Assembly: GCA_000613065.1 (NCBI GenBank)
Contig: CBZS010000307.1
Coordinates: 1-43,426 of the forward strand
Length of the DNA stretch: 43,426 nt
Source: Richelia intracellularis
Lineage (GTDB): Bacteria > Cyanobacteriota > Cyanobacteriia > Cyanobacteriales > Nostocaceae
Direction of reading: 5' to 3'
Numbering within the stretch: position 1 is the first letter of the stretch; each line of letters begins with the position of its first letter. A model generated the notes under the pieces. It searched no databases, had not been told where the DNA came from, and was given only the letters and a program-made list of their open reading frames with translations. Below are positions 36,657 to 43,426 of the stretch, piece after piece. The translations under genes were made by a program, and so were the position numbers.

Positions 36657-37082
36657 TTAAATCTCTGTAAGTCTCACTACGCATAAATTTTGTTTTTCGT
36701 CAAAGGGTAACTTCAGATTAGGAGGTGTATCATTTTGGGTGACGGTTAATAAGTAGCGACCGTTCATCCAAATGGTGGGAGAATTATTATCTTCTTGAAT
36801 TTTTACTTGGGGGGTTTTGCCGGATTTAACAACCGCTTTAAGTTGAGAAATTACCGCGTCTGCCCGTTCTTGTGCTGTAACAGCTTCTGTACTACTAAGC
36901 CGAAAACTACTAACTAGAAAAATTTGTCTACCATCCACCACCACGGCAGCTGATTCTTGGGTAGATTGCCCAATTGCTGGGGTTAATAATAAGCCACAAA
37001 CAAGGGTAAAAACAATCGCAACAAGCAGGAAGAATTGCCTATATAGAGATCGAGCATGAATAATTTTTGAAAACTGTAACAT
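36657..37082 (-). pseudogene. MscS-type mechanosensitive channel, N-terminal part
   Basis: 141 codons. Residues 1-40 form a signal peptide or membrane anchor (FFLLVAIVFTLVCGLLLTPA IGQ in two parts). Residues 46-130 match the periplasmic N-terminal domain of long cyanobacterial MscS proteins (VVVDGRQIFLVSSF, TAQERADAVISQLKAVVKSG, PTIWMNGRYLLTVTQND). By itself it would look like a small hypothetical secreted protein. The continuation expected after LTVTQND lies 1.8 kb away at 34857, beyond the IS1634 element. Confidence 0.7.
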
Positions 37083-37190
37083 TTTTACGGCAATCTACTG
37101 CGCAGAGTAATTGCATTTCAATACTACATATTCAATACTACATATTTATATAGTGTATTTTTTCTTACTATCGGGAAATATTTTTGTATC

Positions 37191-40100
37191 CTAAGATACT
37201 TGCATCTTTTTTATTGTTGTTTGCAGTTGCTGGGAAACTTCTGCGGTTTTTTGTAGAGAAGCGGAAAATTTCCGGGAGGAATTGCCTGTCATTTTAGATA
37301 CTTTGGCAATTTGTTTCATGGCTTTGGTGACTTCTTTTGAGATTTCTACTTGGGATGTGGTAGCGATCGCAATTGATTGTACTAATTCATCTATTTGGTG
37401 ATATACATCGGCTATATGGCTGAAGGAGAGCCAATGATTTTGCCAGAGACTAGAACTTTCTTCGATTTGAATGGAGTCTTGTTTGAGAAGTTGACTGACT
37501 TTTTGGGTTTGTTGCTGTAAATTACAAATAATTTGTTCAATTTCCGTGGTTGCGCTGGCTGTTTTGCTTGTGAGTCCAGTAATCTCTTCTGCTAATAAAC
37601 TAAATTCCTGCCCCTGAACTCCCAGACGATTAGCTTCAATTCCAGCATTAATCGCAACTATGTTAGTCTCGGTGACAATTTGATTAATTGATGAAACCAG
37701 ACGGGATATTTCCTGCATGGATTCTCCCATGTGTTGCATTTCGTCCATGGCTGTGACTATGGTTGTCCCCAAACCTAAGAATTGATCGATGGTTACTTTA
37801 ATCGCGGTGAGGTCATTCTCTGTACTGTAAGTCCCTGTATTCGTCACAGTAAGGGCTTGCTGGGCTTTGGTAGCTACATCCTTAATGGATAATTGCATAT
37901 TTTCCACCGCATCTAGGGTACGGCTAATTTCCTCTGATTGTTTGAGTGCGGAAATTGCTAGTTGGGAGATTGCTCCGGAATTTTCGGCTAGTGCTGTATT
38001 TACCTGGCGATCGCTAAGTTTAATTTGGGTAGCAATAGTTTGTAAATTGTCAGCAATTTGATTTAAAAATTGAGCAACTTCACCAATTTCTCCCTCATTC
38101 AGTGGAGCGCGAACCGTTAAATCTCCATGGGCAATTTCTGCGATCGCATTTAGCAATTGTTGCAGTTGAATGTGTAATTCCCGATTGTTATCAGTTTGTT
38201 GTTGTAAACTATTTTCTGATCTTGCCAGAGCTTGCAAGCTATTTTCTAACACACTAGCTCTTTCTAAGGCTAAACCAATATGCCTTGCCAATTGTGCCAA
38301 TAGATCTATCTCAGATTGCTGCCAAACCCTAACTTGGGAAACATCATGGGTAATTAAGAAGCCAAATAGTTGCTCATTCAAAATTACAGGTGCAACTAAG
38401 TTGCCATCAATCTTCTGTTCTTCCAATGGTAAGCCATCAATTTCAATGACTTCCACGTCACTTTGTTGCAGATTCTCTAAATAATTAAGTACCCAGTCAT
38501 CTGTCAGGGAACTATACATCATTGATGCTAAACCAGGAATTGCACATTCTGCGATCGCTCGACTCTGGGCAGGTGAATCATCATGCAATTTGTAGAAAAA
38601 TACCCGTTCTACTTGCAATGCTTTTTGGATATCATCTACTGCAACCTGATAAATATCTTGGGAGTTTAAAGAACCAGACATATGAATCGCTAATTCTTTT
38701 AAAGCTTGGGTATGGTCAATTAAACTCACCCTTTCTAAACTCAATCCTACCTGCACCGCTAATTGGCTGAGAAAATTGATTTCAAAATATTGCCAAATAT
38801 GTGGAGCCCAACAATAATCAGCCATCAAAAACCCAAATATTTGATTGTCTTTCAAAATTGGCGTGACTAAAGTTGCCTTAATCTTCAATATTTGCATTAA
38901 CTGCAAATATTCAGGAGCAAATTCTTTTTCTAAAACATTATTTACAGCAATTAACCCATGCTGTTGACAAATATCTACCAATTCCTGAATAATGCCGATG
39001 CTTTCGATACTTTTCCCGGATCCTATGTTCACTCCAGGAGCCACAGACTCAGCTAATACCTGTAACGTATTACGGGAATTTAAGTGATAAATTACTACCC
39101 TATGAGCTGCAAGGGCAATGCGTGATTCTGATACTGCCTGCTTTAATAAATCATCACTATGTAAAGACTGCCTAATGGCAATCAAAATATTCGTAAATCT
39201 TTCTAATCTTTCTGTTTCCTCTAATTGATTATTCTGCAAATCCTGTAGTTGATCTGCCATGCGATTGATACTAGCACCCAAATCAGCTATTTCATCTTCT
39301 CCTTTCACATCAATCCTCGTTGTCAAATTACCCTTAGATAATTTTTTCACAGCCATGGTGGCAGTCACAATGGGTAATGTGAGGCGATTTACCAAAAATA
39401 CAACTGCTGCTCCCACCGACACAGCAGTAATGACAGTCCCCATAGCCAAAATTAGCAATAACTGACTTTGAGTATTAAACGCGAACGCTTTATCTGTACT
39501 CAAAATCAATTGCCACTCTGGACTTGAGGAACTTTTAACTCTGTTCCAAGGTATAATAGTTGTTAATTCTTCTCTTTGATTAGCTTTATTTTTTAGGACA
39601 CTGGTAAAGGTAGAATCGATTTCTCGAACCCGCCATTCAGCAAAAAAATCTTGGATTTTATCCCCTTTATTCGCCTCATTGTTCGATAGAAAAATTTTAC
39701 CTTGAGAGTCGACGAGATAAAAATCGTAATCTATTATCCGAGGATGTTTAATAATACTTTCTAAGCTGTCAATCGAAATTATAGCTTGTATTATATATTT
39801 ACTTTTCTGTTTTTTATGATTAAAAATAGGGGAGAAAACATAAACTTCAGATTGGTTCGTTTCTTTCCCAACCCATAGGTTAATAATTCCAGTCTTTTTA
39901 TGAATCCAAACACGCTGTAAATAAGTGTGATGTTGAGGCTTAAAAAGTTTTTTATTATCAGTACTTATAAATACATTATTTTGCGTATCTAATATCGTAA
40001 TACTTTTATAGATGTTGTGGGAATTATGCCAGTTTTTCAACTGCTTCTCCACTATAACCATATTATTCTGTTCTGAAATAGTAGATAACCAATCAGATTT

Positions 40101-40463
40101 AGCGAGTGAAGTTATTTCTTTTTTTCTATTTTTTAGATAACTATCTATATTATCTAATATCCATAATGCATTTGTTTGATTATAATTTGTAATTTGTTTT
40201 GTGACAGATTTATTTACCAAAGAATAAGTTGCAATCCCAATCCCCAATATCGGTAAAACTCCAACCGTGACTGCAAAAATAATTGCTTTAGTTCTAAATC
40301 CCTTATTCTTAATCCAATAACTGATATTTCTAATAGATAAATTATGATGATCAAGCCTGGGCTGTATAACAGTTTCAATTTCTGTAGCTGAATATTTATG
40401 TTTAGGGTAAGTATTACTTTTTCGTGGTGCAATATTACTATCTAAGTTGATTCTATTAATCAT
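37191..40463 (-). CDS. Methyl-accepting chemotaxis protein with two GAF domains
   Basis: 1090 residues from the ATG at 40463, chosen over a TTG six bases upstream because GAGGA sits correctly before it. Domains: span 1 (about 59-83), extracytoplasmic dCache-like sensor (about 90-330), span 2 (about 335-358), HAMP (about 360-412), GAF1 (about 440-585), GAF2 (about 600-755), a second HAMP-like linker (about 770-820) and a signalling domain (about 850-1090). The hairpin tip reads ETNIVAINAGIEANRLGVQG, typical of the divergent cyanobacterial PilJ/HmpD/PixJ group that controls type IV pili. GAF1 lacks a Cys at the usual bilin site (FAPEYL), so light sensing is unlikely there. It follows the PatA-like regulator; no cheW or cheA is nearby. 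Confidence 0.88.
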   Translation of the reverse strand: MINRINLDSNIAPRKSNTYPKHKYSATEIETVIQPRLDHHNLSIRNISYWIKNKGFRTKAIIFAVTVGVLPILGIGIATYSLVNKSVTKQITNYNQTNALWILDNIDSYLKNRKKEITSLAKSDWLSTISEQNNMVIVEKQLKNWHNSHNIYKSITILDTQNNVFISTDNKKLFKPQHHTYLQRVWIHKKTGIINLWVGKETNQSEVYVFSPIFNHKKQKSKYIIQAIISIDSLESIIKHPRIIDYDFYLVDSQGKIFLSNNEANKGDKIQDFFAEWRVREIDSTFTSVLKNKANQREELTTIIPWNRVKSSSSPEWQLILSTDKAFAFNTQSQLLLILAMGTVITAVSVGAAVVFLVNRLTLPIVTATMAVKKLSKGNLTTRIDVKGEDEIADLGASINRMADQLQDLQNNQLEETERLERFTNILIAIRQSLHSDDLLKQAVSESRIALAAHRVVIYHLNSRNTLQVLAESVAPGVNIGSGKSIESIGIIQELVDICQQHGLIAVNNVLEKEFAPEYLQLMQILKIKATLVTPILKDNQIFGFLMADYCWAPHIWQYFEINFLSQLAVQVGLSLERVSLIDHTQALKELAIHMSGSLNSQDIYQVAVDDIQKALQVERVFFYKLHDDSPAQSRAIAECAIPGLASMMYSSLTDDWVLNYLENLQQSDVEVIEIDGLPLEEQKIDGNLVAPVILNEQLFGFLITHDVSQVRVWQQSEIDLLAQLARHIGLALERASVLENSLQALARSENSLQQQTDNNRELHIQLQQLLNAIAEIAHGDLTVRAPLNEGEIGEVAQFLNQIADNLQTIATQIKLSDRQVNTALAENSGAISQLAISALKQSEEISRTLDAVENMQLSIKDVATKAQQALTVTNTGTYSTENDLTAIKVTIDQFLGLGTTIVTAMDEMQHMGESMQEISRLVSSINQIVTETNIVAINAGIEANRLGVQGQEFSLLAEEITGLTSKTASATTEIEQIICNLQQQTQKVSQLLKQDSIQIEESSSLWQNHWLSFSHIADVYHQIDELVQSIAIATTSQVEISKEVTKAMKQIAKVSKMTGNSSRKFSASLQKTAEVSQQLQTTIKKMQVS

Positions 40464-40551
40464 CAACAATCCTCAAATTAAAATCCATCAAATCATTGCA
40501 GTGTATGCCTTTACATGTTGGGATAAAAATTCAAATTTCTATACCCGCTTA

Positions 40552-41389
40552 CTATTCATCGACATATTGGAGATTATGACAAATACTCCTAACTAAATCC
40601 AATTGTGTAAAAAGGTTTAGTTAAATAATCTGCGACTCTTATTATTCTAGCTTTTGCTTGATCAAGGGCTCCATTCCTACCTGTAATAATAACTACTGGT
40701 ATATTTCTTAAATATGGATGTTTCTGTAATAGGGAGTACAATTCATAACCATCTAGAAAAGGCATCTCAATATCGAGTAAAATTAAATCTGGCTGTAATT
40801 CTATTAATTTATTTAATGCTTGTAACGGGTCGAAAATACCAATAAAATTAAAAATTTCTTCATCTAAAAAATTACATATAGTTTTCAATATTATAGGATC
40901 ATCATCAATGCATATTATCTTATATATTTTTCTTCCTTTTGTAAGTGAGAAAGAAGACTTTCTCTTTATATCACTACTTAGCTTATTTTTATAAATAAAG
41001 TCTATCGCTTTTGTTAATCTTGATTCTTGCTGACGGCTAATATCATTTACTATATAACTACCTGATATATTATTTTTGCTATTATGGTTTAAAAGTAGAC
41101 TGTGTACTAAATACTTAACTTCCCATGTATAAAAGTGAGTAATTTCTTGCAAACATAATTGGGGTGAAAAATCATAGCTACCCTTATAGACTTTCAGTAA
41201 TAATTTAAAAACTTCTAAAATTATATTTTCAATGAAAATTTTTGCTTCCTGATGATTAATGTATTGGCTTTTTATCAACCAAAAAATAGCTTCATAGTCA
41301 GGATTACTCCCTACCTTAGTTTCAATACTATTTTCATAATATGTACGTATGTAGTGACTGATACAAGAGGAAATATTGGATTTATACAT
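40552..41389 (-). pseudogene. PatA-like response regulator, C-terminal frameshift
   Basis: The frame 41389-40589 has an N-terminal region of about 150 residues resembling the part between PATAN and REC domains of PatA-type regulators. It continues into a receiver domain (KIICIDDDPIILKTICNFLD, phosphorylation Asp in PDLILLDIEMPFLDGYELYS, conserved Lys in DYLTKPF). It ends wrongly as YTIGFS. Removing one T from a T5 run (A5 at 40609-40613 on the plus strand) restores KPFTQLDLVRSICHNLQYVD to a stop at 40552, the expected last helix. So it may lack only the final helix, or be a base-calling error. The chemoreceptor gene starts 88 bp downstream; together they resemble a pared-down hmp/pil-type chemotaxis locus. 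Confidence 0.78.
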
Positions 41390-41941
41390 AAATATTTTTA
41401 TTTAATTTATTAAAAATAATTTTAAATATTAACTCTGATTGCGAAGCATAAATAACTTTACCTTGTTGACAGAATATTTTCCATGTTTCTGAAACTCTAA
41501 AAAATTTGCAAACAACCACTAAGAGATTGAATAGATATACTTTTTAATAAATAAATTGGATCTATTGTTTGAAAAAATCTATATTTACCAATAGGAACTG
41601 CATTCATAATTATATATCTATAATTTCTGCATTTCTATGTATTTAATACTACTCAGTATAAAAAAATCATTTTCCAGTTGCGAATAATTTCATTTTACAT
41701 AGTAATAATTCACAATATTGACCCTGTACATAATCGCATTTAACAAAGGTTACTAGGGAACAATTTTATCAATCATCTTTTTCTATTTCTGTGGGTTGAG
41801 ATACAGTTATATTCTGCATTCATTGTGAAAGATAAAACTTGACTATACTAAGAACGGCTAAAAGCTGGACTTTTGTATAGCGGTAATAACAAGTATTATA
41901 AATTAATAAACAATATTACTTGATAAACCAGGTAAAGTCTG
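41390..41941. other. AT-rich region upstream of the response regulator
   Basis: 550 bp with no recognisable gene. It must hold the promoter of the regulator-chemoreceptor pair on the minus strand and, near 41880-41941, probably the left end of IS630 copy 2. No clear boxes were identified. Confidence 0.4.
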
Positions 41942-42378
41942 ATGTTAAAAATAGATTTTACGCAAGAATACATTGATAAACTTCATTATTAAATGATATC
42001 ATTATCCTCATCAATTAGTACAGAAAAAGATGGAATTTCTGTATCTAAAAAGTCAGGGTATAAAACATAAAGATATTTGTAGTTTGTGTCAAATAGAAAA
42101 AACAACATTAATTAATAGTTAACATTAAACAATATCAATCAGGAGCAGTAGAATAACTAAAAAAAATACACCACAAAGGACAGCCAAGTGAATTAAATCA
42201 GTATAGTGATATTTTGAAATAATATTTTGAGAAACATCCAGCTACAAGTATTGCAGAAGGGAGTGATGCCATTGAAAAAATAACTGGTATTAAGTGCAGT
42301 CTAACTCAGGTAAGATAATTTCTGCTCAGAACAGGTTTGCGTTGCTTAAAAGTGGGGTATGTGCCGGGAAAGTCAGTA
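41942..42378 (+). pseudogene. IS630-family transposase, copy 2, N-terminal part
   Basis: MLKIDFTQEYIDKLHY then (shifted) MEFLYLKSQGIKHKDICSLC, then KGQPSELNQYSDILK and HPATSIAEGSDAIEKITGIK, ending in LKVGYVPGKSV. This is the part missing before position 1 of copy 1 plus about 150 bp of overlap at about 95% identity. It is cut at 42378 by IS1380 copy 2. Stops at 41990, about 42116, 42211 and about 42315 show it was already dead. Confidence 0.82.
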
Positions 42379-43426
42379 CCCGGATTTCTCACAAGTGAGA
42401 AAAAAACACTTGGATGAGCCAGATTTAGGATAAATTAATTGGCACATTGTCAAATTCCTTGCAGATGACAAGGAGTACTAAGTAAAAACCGAGTACAATA
42501 AATATATATAAGATACATCAAAATTGAAATATACTTAAATTAGAACAAAATAGTGATAAAAATTGACACACCAACTTGTTGGGTTAAATCAAGTAAATTA
42601 ACCCAGCAGGACAGTTATTTCAAATCAGAGAGCGCTATTACTTATTAATCCAATCATCTCATTAACCAGGGCAAGGTAGTCGAGATAAACGCTCATAACT
42701 CATTGCAACGCCATTCCTTGTAAGGGCAAGCACTACTAATTGCAATTAAAACTAAAACTCGTTGTTTGCAAATCGTAATCACAGCCCCTAGCTTTAATAA
42801 TTTTGTGCGTATAGTTCCAATTGTTGCATTTTTGAATTCTGTATTTACTAAGCACTTTTCTCCCAGGTTATTCAGTAAAATGTAGGCAATAGCTGTAAAC
42901 CATAAACGTAATTGGTTCCCCTCAAATGTATGTGTACTTGTTCTATCACTTTGTAAATCTAATTTTTGTTCTTTGAGATAATTTTCCGGCGTTGCCTCGC
43001 GGACAGCCTTTTTGAGTATAAAGTCGCCCTGGAGGAATTTGTTTAATGGGGAGCTAAGTGACTACAAATCGATGATTGACTTCTTCATTGCTATAATCGA
43101 CCTTGGCTACTACACGACGACTACGGCTCCAACTGTCTAATGTTTGATAGTCAACAGAACAATACCAAACTGAGTTATTAACAAAGGCTGCCGCATCTTT
43201 TTTTTTATCTGCTTCTCCAGGAAATAAGCTTTAAAAAAACTCTACTATGGGTTGTATTTTTTGTGAATATTATTGGAATGCACGATACTGAATTGGTTGC
43301 GATAGCTGGAGTCGACGAGGATTTTCAGCAAGTCCGAACACATAATCAATATCAGTTTCATCTTCACACCAAGCCATTATCTCTTCTCTGGAATAAGCAC
43401 TATCCCCACGGATAATAATTTTCACC
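42379..43426 (-). mobile_element. IS1380-family insertion sequence, copy 2, runs off the window
   Basis: Starts CCCGGATTTCTCACAAG like copy 1 (20547) and stays closely similar to the window end. It carries two segments absent from copy 1: about 56 bp after 42670 and about 58 bp after 43028. The second encodes family sequence (SNEEVNHRFVVT, LPIKQIPPGRLYTQKG), so copy 2 is the more complete and copy 1 suffered deletions. The transposase (minus strand) has stops and a lost base in the SLFPGEAD region. It sits in IS630 copy 2. Confidence 0.85.

Noticed and set aside
37191-40463. GAF domains as a phytochrome-type photoreceptor
   Set aside because: GAF1 has no Cys at the usual bilin attachment position and GAF2 shows no bilin motif that I recognise; a cysteine in ADYCWAP is not at the canonical site.
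1-42378. Identical text at both ends as evidence of a circular molecule
   Set aside because: The shared 150 bp is the IS630 transposase N-terminus; the two copies differ at several bases and are interrupted at different points by different ISs.

Overview
The window comes from an AT-rich cyanobacterium. The evidence is a psbI photosystem II gene, an SLH-domain OprB-type porin, a trnL(UAA) gene split by a group I intron, DUF3769, a PatA-like regulator, several GCGATCGC (HIP1) palindromes and a heptanucleotide tandem repeat. These point to a filamentous, heterocyst-forming type (Nostocales). About a third of the window is insertion-sequence (IS) debris, and at least eight host genes are broken. 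That level of erosion resembles symbionts such as 'Nostoc azollae' or Richelia; the lineage is an inference. I found no intact novel defence, biosynthetic or mobile system. The most informative content is nested ISs and reconstructable gene wrecks. Layout: 1-2660 is an IS630-type transposase split by an ISKra4-type element and an IS1-type element, both with target-site duplications (TSDs). 3145-5362 is a frameshifted phoX with a candidate Pho box. 5611-7242 is a Crp/Fnr regulator cut off by an IS5-type element. 7428-10232 holds an intact porin with terminator, yidD and a phytol-kinase-like gene. 10495-12080 is a mosaic of a rhodanese fragment, an IS1-derived MITE, IS1380 and IS1 fragments and a LuxR-type regulator fragment. 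12327-12702 is trnL(UAA) with its intron. 13052-15228 is an AbrB-family permease gene split by a second ISKra4-type copy. 15691-20455 holds an intact acyltransferase, psbI, a DUF3769 outer-membrane protein and a host-attachment-like protein. 20547-25475 is a pile of IS1380, IS1634 (with an ISAzo13 inside) and IS5/IS1182-like remnants. 25488-26865 is a broken DUF2079 gene. 26961-33436 is mostly intact: a CrtISO/phytoene-desaturase-like enzyme, an MlaF-like ATPase overlapping an MlaD-like protein, a beta-hydroxyacid-dehydrogenase-type enzyme, a 31-residue membrane peptide and a MidA-type methyltransferase. 33509-37082 is an MscS-type channel gene split by an IS1634-type element. 37191-41389 is a GAF-containing chemoreceptor behind a frameshifted PatA-like response regulator. 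41942-43426 is a second IS630 copy interrupted by a second IS1380 copy that runs off the end. Intact genes serve core photosynthesis, envelope lipid and outer-membrane functions. The broken ones are mainly regulators, sensors, osmotic and phosphate-scavenging genes, as expected when a lineage moves to a stable host or niche. Three lesions are single-base homopolymer or codon changes (phoX, the response regulator, DUF2079) and should be separated from sequencing error before being read as biology.
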